Counted from the first letter of the stretch, positions 16,673 to 25,839 are shown. The stretch: 64,000 bases of DNA from CAZXSK01 sp964642855 (GCA_964642855.1 CAZXSK010000007.1:1-64000); one strand, 5' to 3'. Notes: generated from the sequence alone by a model not told the origin. Made by a program: numbers and translations.

Positions 16673-18349
16673 TTATCCGTCGCTGTCTTCCTTGGCGTCC
16701 GCTTTCGGCTGCGGATAGCGAATGACGATGTCGTCCTGCTCCAGGACGCCGTTGTCCTTCCCGCCATCGTCGCGCAGGTTCCGGCCGACGCTGTAGAGCA
16801 CGAAGCCCTCGTCCGTGCGTCTGTACACCGGCGGCTTGCCGGAGAACGGATCGGTCGGAACCTGCTTGATCAGCTTCGCCTTCACCAGGGCCGAAAGCTG
16901 GTCGGGCAGGTCTCCCTCTCGCAGATGGTATTCGCGCAAGGCAGATCCCAAGCGAACAGCCCGGAAGAGTGCGACGCATTCTGATTCCATCTCGAAGATG
17001 CGATCAAAGCCGCGTGGCACAACCGCACAGACGACGACGTCGCCAAGGCCCTCTCCGCGGAAGCGAGCCCATTTATCATGGTTGAGCAATTCCGAAAAAC
17101 CGGCACGGAAAGGCTTCTCCTTTTCCAGCCGCTTGTAGCTGGCGTCAATAAGCTCGCGGAATTCCCGCCTGACATCTGGTCTCTTCCACGCCGGTGCCCT
17201 TCCCAGTTTCTCCACGCGGTCGAACACCGTGTTGACTCTGCGCAAGGCTGCATCCCATTCAACCGGCCCCTTCCCGAGAGAAAGCTTCGGTATCCCAAGC
17301 TCCTCGCAGCCGATCTCTCGGTCGTCGCGCGCATCACGGATCACCCGCATCGCGACTCCCAGGGCGATAAGGCGATCGATCTCCACAGCAGCCTGGAAAT
17401 CCACGGGCTGGGGCAGATCCTGCAACATCTTCCGATACAGCCGGAGGTCGCCAGCCTTAACCCCATCGCTGGCCAGATACCCCTTTCCCGCATTCGTAGC
17501 CAGGGAATCCATTGCAAGGCGAACCAGTCCGTCGATGACGAGCATGCCTGGGCTACACTTCCTGGCAAGCAGATGTGCCGCCTCCAGGTCATCCCGAGAG
17601 CGTTTCAGGTCTCCAGAACCCAGACGCAGCATAGCACGGCAGCAGAGAGCTCGTACCAGGTCCCTGTGTGATCCTGTGACTCCGGCTGCAGATACAGGGA
17701 GGCCGTCTCCGCTGACCGAAAGCGGCATTCGGTATCGCTTCCGCTTGGCAACCCGGCAGGCGTCATCAAGGTGGGCGCTGCACCGGTTTATCCAGGCAGC
17801 GATAAGCCGATGGTCCTCTGCTTTCCAAGGACTACCTATCGATGCGTCATACTCCTGCTGCGCCTGGTCCCTGATCGGATTGCCGTAGCGCCCGTTCGGA
17901 TCGACAAACTCAAACAGCCCCACCATGTACTGATCGTTGGGATCCGGATGGATCGCCAGCTTCCGGCATACCTCCTCGCGGTAGTCCCGGTAAATCACAT
18001 CCGGGCCGAGAATCTCGATCAACCCCGCTGCAACGTTGTCCTCGGGCTTGGGCATCTTGCCCCGTCGCTTCCGCAGTGCAGCGACGTAGTTGATCGTACC
18101 GTCCTCGCGGACGGGGCCTTTGACGAACGTGGTCTCTTTCGAGATCGTGATGTCGATCGTGCCAACGGCTGGAGAGTTCCCATCCTTGGACGTAGCAGCA
18201 TTAGCATCTGCGTTGTCGTTGGATCGGTCATCTGCGGCTGCGGACGCGGACAATCCGCCGACAAGCAAGGCCGGAATGACTGACAGCAAGACCGTGATTG
18301 CCGTCGGATTGAACCGTTTCCTACGTTGCTCGCTCCCGGCAAGGACCAT
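16673..18349 (-). CDS. secreted or membrane-anchored protein of unknown function
   Basis: A 558-residue protein that I do not recognise as a named family. It has a basic N-terminus and one hydrophobic segment (about 15-40, ending SASAAADD), so it is exported or anchored. The middle is helical and charged. The C-terminal 90 residues carry the pattern REGDLPDQLSALV, DPFSGKPPVYRR and FVLYSVGRNLRDDGG, a tail recurring in planctomycete proteins of unknown role and in some pseudopilin-like proteins. ATG 18349 is chosen for the CAGGAG 8 bases upstream. Its GC content looks lower than that of its neighbours. It is transcribed divergently from galE. Confidence 0.72.
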   Translation of the reverse strand: MVLAGSEQRRKRFNPTAITVLLSVIPALLVGGLSASAAADDRSNDNADANAATSKDGNSPAVGTIDITISKETTFVKGPVREDGTINYVAALRKRRGKMPKPEDNVAAGLIEILGPDVIYRDYREEVCRKLAIHPDPNDQYMVGLFEFVDPNGRYGNPIRDQAQQEYDASIGSPWKAEDHRLIAAWINRCSAHLDDACRVAKRKRYRMPLSVSGDGLPVSAAGVTGSHRDLVRALCCRAMLRLGSGDLKRSRDDLEAAHLLARKCSPGMLVIDGLVRLAMDSLATNAGKGYLASDGVKAGDLRLYRKMLQDLPQPVDFQAAVEIDRLIALGVAMRVIRDARDDREIGCEELGIPKLSLGKGPVEWDAALRRVNTVFDRVEKLGRAPAWKRPDVRREFRELIDASYKRLEKEKPFRAGFSELLNHDKWARFRGEGLGDVVVCAVVPRGFDRIFEMESECVALFRAVRLGSALREYHLREGDLPDQLSALVKAKLIKQVPTDPFSGKPPVYRRTDEGFVLYSVGRNLRDDGGKDNGVLEQDDIVIRYPQPKADAKEDSDG

Positions 18350-18447
18350 GGTGTGCTCCTGGAATCTACCACATTCTCGTGAACTGTCCGCCCCGACAGG
18401 GACTATCAAAGGGTTGGACGTACCATCATCGGGGTCTGTTCGCCGAA

Positions 18448-18476
18448 TTGCAACTGCAGGCGACTGGGGCTATACT
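18448..18476 (+). promoter_or_regulatory. sigma-70 promoter of galE
   Basis: TTGCAA, 17 bases, TATACT, 34 bases before the galE ATG. Confidence 0.65.
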
Positions 18477-18510
18477 CCCCCACCGTCCGGGGACAAGCTG
18501 GAGAGACGGA

Positions 18511-19494
18511 ATGAACGTACTGGTAGCAGGCGGCGCGGGATTCATCGGCTCGCACGTGGTGCGCAAGCTCAGGCAGGCGGGCCACGGCGTGGTGGTATAC
18601 GACAATCTCGTCAAAGGCCACCGCCGCGCGGTCGGAGACGTGCCGTTTGTCGAGGGCGACGTGGGAGACCGGGCAAAGCTGGTCGCCGCGATGGGCGAAC
18701 ACGACGTGGACCTCGTGATGCACTTCGCCGCGTTCATCGAAGCCGGCGAGTCGGTCGTCAAGCCCGAGAAGTACTTCACCAACAATACCGCCGCCGGCCT
18801 GGAACTGCTGCAGGCGATGGTGGAGGCAGACGTCCGCAGGCTTGTGTTCTCGTCGACAGCTGCCGTCTACGGCACGCCGCGGAGCGTGCCGATCGAGGAA
18901 ACCGCCCGCCTGGCGCCCATCAACCCGTACGGGGCCTCGAAGCTCTGCACCGAGTACATGATGCAGGGGTTCGCCCGCGCCCACGACATGGGCTTCGCGG
19001 CGTTGCGTTATTTCAACGTAGCCGGTGCGGATCCGGACGGGGGCATCGGCGAAGACCACTCCCCCGAAACGCACCTGATTCCGCTGGTCCTGCAGGTCCC
19101 GTTGGGCAGGCGGGAAGACATCAAGATCTTCGGCGAAGACTACGACACGCCCGACGGCACGTGCATCCGCGATTACATCCACGTCTGCGATCTCGCCGAC
19201 GCTCACCTGCTGGCTGCCGAGGCGATCGAGCGAGGCAGCATGAAGACGTACAACCTCGGTAACGGCGAGGGGTTCAGCGTGCGGGAAGTCATCGAGACCT
19301 GCCGGACCGTGACAGGCCATGCCATCCCCGCCACCCCCGCAGACCGCAGGCCGGGCGATCCGTCGCGACTGGTCTCTTCTGCCGAGAAGGCCAGGGCAGA
19401 ACTGGGCTGGCAGCCGAAGTATCCCGAACTCTCGACGATCGTGCAACACGCGTGGGCATGGCATCGCGAGCATCCTGACGGGTACGGAGATTGA
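18511..19494 (+). CDS. galE: UDP-glucose 4-epimerase
   Basis: A 327-residue extended short-chain dehydrogenase that interconverts UDP-glucose and UDP-galactose with tightly bound NAD. The NAD motif is VLVAGGAGFIGSHV (3-16). The catalytic set is Ser in VFSSTAAVYG (about 115) and Tyr/Lys in NPYGASKL (about 140-145). RYFNVAGADPDGGIGEDHSPETHLIPL and the RDYIHVCDLADAHL signature are characteristic of GalE rather than other SDR sugar enzymes. ATG 18511 follows CTGGAGAGACGGA. It probably supplies UDP-galactose for envelope glycans. A hairpin without a T-run (19530-19548) follows. Confidence 0.93.
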   Translation: MNVLVAGGAGFIGSHVVRKLRQAGHGVVVYDNLVKGHRRAVGDVPFVEGDVGDRAKLVAAMGEHDVDLVMHFAAFIEAGESVVKPEKYFTNNTAAGLELLQAMVEADVRRLVFSSTAAVYGTPRSVPIEETARLAPINPYGASKLCTEYMMQGFARAHDMGFAALRYFNVAGADPDGGIGEDHSPETHLIPLVLQVPLGRREDIKIFGEDYDTPDGTCIRDYIHVCDLADAHLLAAEAIERGSMKTYNLGNGEGFSVREVIETCRTVTGHAIPATPADRRPGDPSRLVSSAEKARAELGWQPKYPELSTIVQHAWAWHREHPDGYGD

Positions 19495-19529
19495 CGGGTG
19501 ATCCAACGTCTTTGCGAAGATCGCCCCGT

Positions 19530-19548
19530 GCGGAAATGTGAATTCCGC
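19530..19548 (+). other. hairpin after galE
   Basis: A perfect 6-bp stem, GCGGAA/TTCCGC, with a 7-base loop lies between galE and the next promoter. No T-run follows; it may mark the galE transcript end. Confidence 0.3.
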
Positions 19549-19572
19549 CGGTAGCCCGAACCCGGGAACCTG

Positions 19573-19581
19573 TGGTATAAT
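19573..19581 (+). promoter_or_regulatory. extended -10 promoter of the HTH/ATPase-like gene
   Basis: TGGTATAAT fits the extended -10 consensus (TGnTATAAT), with no good -35. It lies 26 bases before the ATG at 19608. Confidence 0.55.
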
Positions 19582-19607
19582 CGTCGCGAGGATCGGAGGC
19601 CCGCAGC

Positions 19608-21659
19608 ATGACGGGGGGTCCAAGAGCGTGGGGGGAGGTGTTTGTTCCACTTCCTGCCTGCGGGGGCGGAGAACTTCTCGCCCCGCGCGATGTTTCATCG
19701 GAGGAATCGTCGCCCAACGAATCGATGCGTCGTGCATCGAACGTGATGTGTTGCGCCCATGGTGCGTCTCACGATGCAAGGGACGGGGCAGGAATGCCGG
19801 AGCGACTGTACAGCACATACCAGGTAGCCGACCTGCTGGGAGCCACCCCGGCAACGGTCCATGAGTGGCTGCGGAAAGGCTGGCTGCCGTTCATTCGCAT
19901 GCCCGGAGGCCCGGTGCGCGTCTCCGAGGAGGTGCTCATTCACTTCCTGGAACAGCGCGGGGTCGACATCGAAGAGGTCCTCGCGAAGGCAGAATCCTGC
20001 CAGGGCGCATACGAGGGCGAACTGTCCATGCTCGAGCCGCCGGTGGACGATCTGGGAAGCCTGGCCGAGGATCTCATGGGGAATGGTCAGTCCATCCGGC
20101 AGCAGGCGCAGGAGACCGAACAACAGGAGGTGGATGCCCGAGCTGACCGACCTGAACCGCCGGACGAAGACCAGCCTGCGGAACCCACACCTGCAGCGGA
20201 CGAGGAAAGCCCACACCCCCCCGCGCATCCTGAATCCGACGAGAAACCCCCTCCCCTCGCGGCTTCGCGCGAGGAAGGGCAAGACAGCCGGACGCCTGAA
20301 CCCGAAACGTCGCCGGAATTCCCAGCCGAGAAGTCCCGTCCTTCGCCGGAGCCAGCCGGTCCAGGCCAGCCGCATCGGCGGGCCGAAGCGATACCCCCGG
20401 GCCGCGCTGAAACCGACCCGTCGGGGCAGCAGTCCTCCGCCAGCCGAAGGCCGGAGGATTTCATCGGCAGGAAATCGGCGCAGGTGTTCGCAACCCCTGT
20501 CGATGCAGCCGAACAGGTGGCCGGACGCATTCTGGACGACGCCATCGCCCGGGGTGCCACGGGAGTGCACCTTTCTCCGGGACTGCGGGGGCTTTCGCTG
20601 CGTCTTCGGATTGACGGCGTCCTGCGCGAGAAGGAGAGCTTCCGGTCTCGCCTGCCGGAGGATCTTGTCGGGGCCCTGCCTGCACGTCTTCGTCAGATGG
20701 CGGGACTCTCCCCGGCCGAGGGGAATACCCCCCGCCGAGGGGAGATCGAGTACCCAACGGAGGCGGGACCTGTGAAGGTCCATCTCCTGACGGTTCCCGG
20801 CCCCCGCGGGGAGGCGATCGTTTTGCGGATCGACAGACCGGTACGGGCGGTCAGCCTCGACAGACTGGGCATGAATCTCGGCGGGGAATCCATCCTGCGA
20901 GATCTACTCGCGCGGCAGGCCGGTCTGATCCTGTGGGTCTCGCCGCCAGGCTGCGATCGCAGCAGCGCACTGTTTTCGGTCGCTTCGCATGTGGCGTCGC
21001 CTCACCGCCAGGTAGCCCTGATCGGTAAGACAGGCGACCCGCTACCGGACGGGCTGCTGGCGATGCAGGTTGATACCGGGCGCGGGTTCGACCGAGACCG
21101 GGCTATCGAAGCCGCTCGCTGCACCGATGCCGACGTGTTGATCGTCGGCCAGGCGGACGGCCTGGCCGGGGCGAACGAACTCCTCGAAGCCGCCGTTGAG
21201 GGCACGCTGGTGATCGCGGGCCTGACCGACCGCAACGCACCCGACGCCCTGGCGGGTCTGGTGGATGTCGGCATCAGACCCTTGCCACTGGCGGCCTCCC
21301 TGCTGGGGGTAGTCGAGCAGCGAACCGTGCGCAGGCTCTGTCCTGCATGCAGGCAAGTGGTCCAGCCGGGCGCTGAAGAAGCCCTGCAACTCGGATTCCA
21401 GCCCGGCGAGGTCACGTTCCCCGTGTCGGTCTCGCCCGGCTGCGCGGACTGCGCTCAGACCGGCTTGGCGGGCACGATCGATCTGATATCCGTTCGGCGG
21501 ATCGACGAGGAGATTGCGCGACTCATCCGCCGCGGCGCCTGCGGCTACGAGCTGGCCGACGCGCTGGCAGGGGCCGCTCCCGATCCACTCCGGGCCGTGG
21601 CACTGGAGCGCGCGCGACAGGGTGTGACGTCTCTCCGGGAGATTGCCCGGGTGCTGTAG
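19608..21659 (+). CDS. helix-turn-helix protein fused to a degenerate GspE/PilB-type secretion ATPase
   Basis: A 683-residue protein. From Met63 it has a MerR/excisionase-like DNA-binding domain (YSTYQVADLLGATPATVHEW ... FIRMPGGPVRVSEEVL, 68-110), then a Pro/Glu-rich linker (about 150-290), then a domain with the layout of GspE/PilB type II secretion/type IV pilus ATPases (about 295-683). Walker A is decayed: SPPGCDRSS at 445-453 lacks the second Gly and the Lys. The Asp/Walker B region reads VGQADG instead of GEIRD, and the His box reads LTDRNA. The zinc-type tetracysteine pair is kept (CPAC at 578-581, CADC at 612-615). It is probably a non-hydrolysing structural or regulatory homolog. ATG 19608 has CGGAGG upstream; homology starts only at ATG 19794. 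Confidence 0.78.
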   Translation: MTGGPRAWGEVFVPLPACGGGELLAPRDVSSEESSPNESMRRASNVMCCAHGASHDARDGAGMPERLYSTYQVADLLGATPATVHEWLRKGWLPFIRMPGGPVRVSEEVLIHFLEQRGVDIEEVLAKAESCQGAYEGELSMLEPPVDDLGSLAEDLMGNGQSIRQQAQETEQQEVDARADRPEPPDEDQPAEPTPAADEESPHPPAHPESDEKPPPLAASREEGQDSRTPEPETSPEFPAEKSRPSPEPAGPGQPHRRAEAIPPGRAETDPSGQQSSASRRPEDFIGRKSAQVFATPVDAAEQVAGRILDDAIARGATGVHLSPGLRGLSLRLRIDGVLREKESFRSRLPEDLVGALPARLRQMAGLSPAEGNTPRRGEIEYPTEAGPVKVHLLTVPGPRGEAIVLRIDRPVRAVSLDRLGMNLGGESILRDLLARQAGLILWVSPPGCDRSSALFSVASHVASPHRQVALIGKTGDPLPDGLLAMQVDTGRGFDRDRAIEAARCTDADVLIVGQADGLAGANELLEAAVEGTLVIAGLTDRNAPDALAGLVDVGIRPLPLAASLLGVVEQRTVRRLCPACRQVVQPGAEEALQLGFQPGEVTFPVSVSPGCADCAQTGLAGTIDLISVRRIDEEIARLIRRGACGYELADALAGAAPDPLRAVALERARQGVTSLREIARVL

Positions 21660-21675
21660 ATTCCCTGAGCGCGAC

Positions 21676-21709
21676 AAAAAGCCGGGCGAACCTTACTGAT
21701 CCGCCCGGC
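21676..21709 (-). terminator. rho-independent terminator of the Nfn operon
   Basis: On the minus strand an 8-bp perfect stem, GCCGGGCG/CGCCCGGC, with a 13-base loop is followed by TTTTT. The same hairpin may also serve the convergent plus-strand gene, though without a T-run. Confidence 0.85.
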
Positions 21710-21738
21710 GTGTCGGGTTTCCTGGGGGTCGCTCGGCG

Positions 21739-23148
21739 TCAGCCCTGCTGACGCAGGTATTCGTCGATCCCTTCGGCTGCCGCCTTGCCGTCGCCCATGG
21801 CGAGGATGACCGTCGCGCCGCCACGGACGATGTCGCCCCCCGCGAAGATGCCCGGAATCGACGTCATGCGATTCTCGTCGACCTCGATATTGCCCCACCG
21901 GTTCAGCTCCAGATCCGGGGCCGTCGCGGTCAGCAGCGGGTTCGCGCGCGTCCCGATCGCCACGAGCACCAGATCCGCGGCGATCTCGAATGTATCGCCC
22001 TCGATGGGCACAGGCCTGCGCCGGCCCGAGTCGTCCGGCGGACCCAGTTCCATGCGCTGCATCACCACGCCGCGAACCCAGCCATCTTCGGTACCCAGGA
22101 TCTCGATGGGCGAACAGAGGAACATCAGCTCGACGCCCTCCTGCTCGGCATGGATGACCTCTTCGACGCGGGCGGGCATTTCCTCCCGGCTGCGACGATA
22201 GGCCAGCACCGACCGCGTGGAGCCCATGCGCTTGGCGGTCCGGCAACAGTCCATGGCGGTGTTGCCTCCGCCGAATGTCACGGCTACGGCGCCCCGGGCA
22301 ACCGGCGTGGTGCTTTCATCGCCCTTCCACGCGCCCATGAGGTTCACCCGCGTGAGGTACTCGTTGGCTGAGTACACGCCCTTGAGATTCTCGCCCGGGA
22401 GGTTCAGGAAAATCGGAAGCCCCGCACCGTTGGCAATGAACGCTGCGTCGAACTCCTCGCGAATCTCGTCGAGCGTGACGGTCTTGCCGACGACCACGTT
22501 GAACTCGAACTTCACGCCGAGGCTCTTGAGATTCTCCACCTCCCGGTCAACGATCGCCTTGGGCAGACGGAACTCCGGAATGCCGTATCGAAGCACGCCG
22601 CCGGAGTCGTGAAGCGCCTCGAAAACGGTCACGTCGTGACCCTTCCGGGCGAGCTCTCCTGCAGCGGTCAGCCCGCCGGGACCCGCGCCGACGACGCAGA
22701 CAGTTTTGCCCGTTCTCTCTTCCGGCGGCTGGGGCGGGACCATGTTCTCTGCCGCCCAGTCGGCAACGAACCGCTCGAGCCACCCGATCGCCACGGGCTG
22801 GCCGTTCTTAGCCCGCACGCAGACCTCTTCACACTGTTTTTCCTGCGGACAAACGCGCCCCGTGGTACAGGGCAGCGCGTTGTCGACCAGCAGAATCTCC
22901 GCGGCACCGTGGAAATCCGCCTCGGCGAGTTTCTCCAGAAACTCCGGAATCCGCACGCCCACGGGACAGCCAGCCACACACGGGCGGGTCTTGCACTGCA
23001 GGCACCGCTGAGCTTCTTCGACAGCAGCCGCCTCGGCGAGGCCAAGGTTTACCTCCTGGAAATTCGTCGCGCGGGTCGTGGGATCCTGCTCGGGCATGCT
23101 CGTGCGCCCGATGGCCATCCGCTCCTTGGGGGTCAGTTTGTTACTCAC
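21739..23148 (-). CDS. NfnB/GltD-type NADPH-dependent flavoprotein (glutamate synthase small-subunit family)
   Basis: A 469-residue protein: an N-terminal iron-sulfur domain with Cys motifs (CLQCKTRPCVAGCP at 48-61 and CPQEKQCEEVC near 100), FAD-binding VCVVGAGPGGLTAAGELA (about 149-166) and an NAD(P) fold (VTFGGGNTAMDCCRTA). Alone it could be a GltD, but it follows an NfnA-like gene with a 4-base GTGA overlap and no large glutamate synthase gene is present. This points to the NfnAB complex (NADH-dependent reduced ferredoxin:NADP oxidoreductase), which makes NADPH from NADH and ferredoxin by electron bifurcation. The start codon is GTG. The gene ends at a strong terminator. Confidence 0.88.
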   Translation of the reverse strand: MSNKLTPKERMAIGRTSMPEQDPTTRATNFQEVNLGLAEAAAVEEAQRCLQCKTRPCVAGCPVGVRIPEFLEKLAEADFHGAAEILLVDNALPCTTGRVCPQEKQCEEVCVRAKNGQPVAIGWLERFVADWAAENMVPPQPPEERTGKTVCVVGAGPGGLTAAGELARKGHDVTVFEALHDSGGVLRYGIPEFRLPKAIVDREVENLKSLGVKFEFNVVVGKTVTLDEIREEFDAAFIANGAGLPIFLNLPGENLKGVYSANEYLTRVNLMGAWKGDESTTPVARGAVAVTFGGGNTAMDCCRTAKRMGSTRSVLAYRRSREEMPARVEEVIHAEQEGVELMFLCSPIEILGTEDGWVRGVVMQRMELGPPDDSGRRRPVPIEGDTFEIAADLVLVAIGTRANPLLTATAPDLELNRWGNIEVDENRMTSIPGIFAGGDIVRGGATVILAMGDGKAAAEGIDEYLRQQG

Positions 23149-23987
23149 TTCGACTCCTCCGCAAGCTCATCCGCGCGGGCTTCCAGGCGACAGTACTCTT
23201 CCTGGTACGCCCGTTGGCGCGTCGCCAGTTCCTTGAAATCCACCAGGTGCCCGTCGAACTCGGGCCCGTCGACGCAGGCGAATTTCGTCTCGCCGCCGAC
23301 GGTCACCCGGCAGCCGCCGCACATCCCCGTACCGTCAACCATGATGGGGTTGAGCGAAACGACGGTCTTGATCTCGCGTGGGCGGGTCTGTTCGGCCACG
23401 GCTGCCATCATCGGCACCGGGCCCACGGCGATCACCGCGTCGGGCCGGCGGGACTCGTCGGCAAGAATCTCGCCCAACACCGCGGTAACGAACCCTTTGG
23501 TCCCCAGCGAACCGTCCTCGGTGGTCACGAGGACCTCGTCGCAGAACCCGGCCAGTTCATCCCGCAGGATGACATACGGCTCGCTGCGGCCTCCGATGAT
23601 GGTCGTCACGTGGTTGCCTGCCTCGGCGAGGCCCTTGGCCAGGGGGAACAGCACGGCCGTGCCGACTCCGCCTCCCACACAGACGACCTTGCCCCACTTT
23701 TCGATTTCGGTGGGCATTCCCAGGGGGCCGGCTACATCGCGGATCGACTGGCCGATCGGGGTTTCGACGATGTCCCGGGTGCCTTGCCCGATCGCCTGGA
23801 TGATCAGGGTGATTGTCCCCGCCTGGGCGTCGGCATCGGCGATGGTCAGGGGGATCCGCTCGGCGCCTTCCCTGTGGCGTACGATCACGAACTGCCCCGG
23901 CTTGCGGGCCTTTGCGACCCGCCGAGCCCGCACCACCAATCGGTGGACATTGGGAGCAAGTACCTCGTTGGAAACAACTTCGAACAT
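23145..23987 (-). CDS. NfnA-type ferredoxin-NADP oxidoreductase subunit (sulfide dehydrogenase alpha-like)
   Basis: A 280-residue FAD/NAD(P)-binding subunit of the dihydroorotate dehydrogenase electron-transfer/NfnA family. It has the flavin site GQFVIVRHREGAERIPLTI, the pyridine-nucleotide motif VVCVGGGVGTAVLFPLAKGL and a C-terminal [2Fe-2S] site with Cys in GTGMCGGCRVTVGGETKFAC. ATG 23987 is chosen over an in-frame start 61 codons upstream because GAGG lies 9 bases before it and the length matches the family. It is first in a two-gene operon with the NfnB-like gene. With the Rnf cluster in the same window it suggests metabolism balancing ferredoxin, NADH and NADPH. Confidence 0.87.
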   Translation of the reverse strand: MFEVVSNEVLAPNVHRLVVRARRVAKARKPGQFVIVRHREGAERIPLTIADADAQAGTITLIIQAIGQGTRDIVETPIGQSIRDVAGPLGMPTEIEKWGKVVCVGGGVGTAVLFPLAKGLAEAGNHVTTIIGGRSEPYVILRDELAGFCDEVLVTTEDGSLGTKGFVTAVLGEILADESRRPDAVIAVGPVPMMAAVAEQTRPREIKTVVSLNPIMVDGTGMCGGCRVTVGGETKFACVDGPEFDGHLVDFKELATRQRAYQEEYCRLEARADELAEESK

Positions 23988-24041
23988 GCTTCGCGTCCTC
24001 ACTATGCGATACGGCTTTCCCGAACTCACGAAAGAACCGCC

Positions 24042-24070
24042 ATTATAGTCCGCGGAGCCTGCGAGAGGAA
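24042..24070 (-). promoter_or_regulatory. promoter of the Nfn operon
   Basis: On the minus strand TTCCTC (weak), 17 bases, TATAAT, 54 bases upstream of the NfnA ATG. Confidence 0.5.
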
Positions 24071-24218
24071 TCACAAATCCGGCTGGTGCGAGGCTGCATG
24101 CCGCAAGGTCGTCCGGGCCACATGTCCCGCTCTCGTGCGACTCGTTGACTTCCCGCGGCATCGCAGGCACAATGACGCCCGACGGTACCGTTCCGGCAAC
24201 CCCCGACAGCGAGGCATC

Positions 24219-25747
24219 ATGCTCTCAGAAGCCGTCCAGCCAGAGATCCACGGACTCATCGAGTCGAAGGATTTCGCCACGCTCAAGGCATCGCTGCAGG
24301 AGATGGAAATCCACGACCTCACGGCGCTGCTGGTGGAACTGGAAGACGAGGACCTCGCCGTCTGTTTCCGCCTCCTGTCCCGGGACCGGGGGGCAACGGT
24401 ATTTGCCGAACTGGAGGTCGATCAGCAGGAAGAGCTCATCCACACGCTCTCGTCGGAGAAGGTCTCGGCGATTCTCAATGAGATGGCCCCCGACGACCGT
24501 ACGGAGCTTCTGGAGGAATTGCCCGGCCAACTCGCCCAGCGACTGCTGAACGTGTTGCGCGGCGACGAGCTGAAAGTCAGCCGGACATTGCTTGCTTATC
24601 CTCAGGAATCGATCGGGCGACTGATGACGCCCGAGTACGTCGCGGTCCGCCCCGAGTGGACCATCGATCAGGCNNNNNNNNNNNNNNNNNNNNNNNNNNN
24701 NNNNNNNNNNNNNNNNNNNNNNNNNNNNNNNNNNNNNNNNNNNNNNNNNNNNNNNNNNNNNNNNNNNNNNNNNGACTGATGACGCCCGAGTACGTCGCGG
24801 TCCGCCCCGAGTGGACCATCGATCAGGCGATCTCCCACATACGAAAGGTCGCGCCGACCAAGGAAACGCTGTACGTCCTGTATGTCGTGGATTCTTCCTG
24901 GAAACTCCTTGATGAGATCCGCCTGGAAGACGTCCTGCTCGCGCCGCCCGATTCGAAGGTCGCCGATCTCATGGACGAGCAGGTAGGCTTCCTGACGGCT
25001 ACGGACGATCAGGAAGACGCCATCGAGATTTTCAAGAAGTACGACGCGTGGGCCCTGCCGGTGGTCAATTCGCAGGGCATCCTGGTGGGCATCGTCACGC
25101 ACGACGACATCATGGATGTCGCCGAGGAAGAGGATACCGAAGACGTCCACAAGATGGTCGGTATCGAGCCTCTGCAGACAGGGTACTTCTCGACCGGCAC
25201 GTTCCAGATGATCCGCAAGCGACTGCCCTGGCTGGGGCTGCTCCTTGCCGCCCAGACGTTGACGACCGTCGCGCTGATCCATTTTCAGCACGTGCCCGTC
25301 TTCGCTGTGATGCTCCTGTTTATGCCCCTGATCAACTCCCCGGCCGGGAACACGGGCACGCAGATCGCCGGCTTGATGATCCGCGGACTCGCACTGCAGG
25401 ACGTAGCCATGAACGACTGGTGGCGCGTCCTCGGGCGCGAGCTTCTGCGAGGCCTGACGCTGGGGGTCATCCTGGCGTGCATCGGATTCATAGCTGCCGT
25501 CACGTTCGCGCGTGTCGTGGACACGGGAGACCAACCTGCCACGTCCATCGCCTCGGCGGTGAGCGTGGCAATCTTCTCGGCGGTCAGCATCGCCAACCTG
25601 CTGGGGTGCATGCTGCCGTTTTTCTTCAAGCGCATCGGGCTGGATCCGGCGGTAACGTCCGGCCCGTTCCTGGCCTCGCTGATGGACCTCAGCGGGATCG
25701 TGATCTACTTCACCATCGGCCTGTGGGTTCTGACGGCCGTGAGCTGA
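24219..25747 (+). CDS. mgtE: magnesium transporter, interrupted by an assembly gap
   Basis: MgtE-type Mg2+ channel/transporter. The N-terminal superhelical domain (MLSEAVQPEIHGLIES onward) reaches the LMTPEYVAV start of the CBS domains, where 100 N interrupt the sequence. After the gap come the CBS pair (HDDIMDVAEEEDTEDVHKM) and the membrane domain with PLINSPAGNTGTQIAGLMIR and DLSGIVIYFTIGLWVL. The 55 bases before the gap are repeated exactly after it. Removing the gap and one copy gives one continuous frame of 457 codons, the usual MgtE length. The apparent frame break is therefore not biological. CBS domains normally sense cytosolic Mg2+ and gate the pore. Confidence 0.93.
24619..24673 (+). 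repeat. 55-base contig-end duplicate (first copy)
   Basis: These 55 bases are identical to 24774-24828 on the other side of the N run. They are the suffix of one contig and the prefix of the next, as expected for a de Bruijn overlap of k=55, not a biological repeat. Confidence 0.9.
24674..24773. other. 100-N scaffold gap inside mgtE
   Basis: Exactly 100 N. The flanking 55-base identity indicates that no sequence is missing. Confidence 0.95.
24774..24828 (+). repeat. 55-base contig-end duplicate (second copy)
   Basis: Identical to 24619-24673; assembly artefact. Confidence 0.9.
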
Positions 25748-25770
25748 CCCCGCGTGGGCCGGCCGATTGG

Positions 25771-25799
25771 AGAACCTCCCGCCGGGCGGAGGGTTCCAA
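25771..25799 (+). other. hairpin between mgtE and the MoxR gene
   Basis: An imperfect stem (GAACCTCC pairing with GGAGGGTTC, one bulge) around a GC-rich loop. No T-run; possibly a weak terminator or transcript-end structure for mgtE. Confidence 0.3.
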
Positions 25800-25839
25800 C
25801 AACAGTACGTCCGTGTGACAATACGAGGGAGTCTGCCAG

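Noticed and set aside
21739..23148. Glutamate synthase small subunit (GltD)
   Set aside because: No large subunit is nearby, and it is coupled to an NfnA-like gene with a 4-base overlap, which fits NfnAB better.
24619..24828. 55-base direct repeat as a target-site or mobile-element duplication
   Set aside because: The same length and contig-end placement occur at the second gap; it is an assembly overlap.
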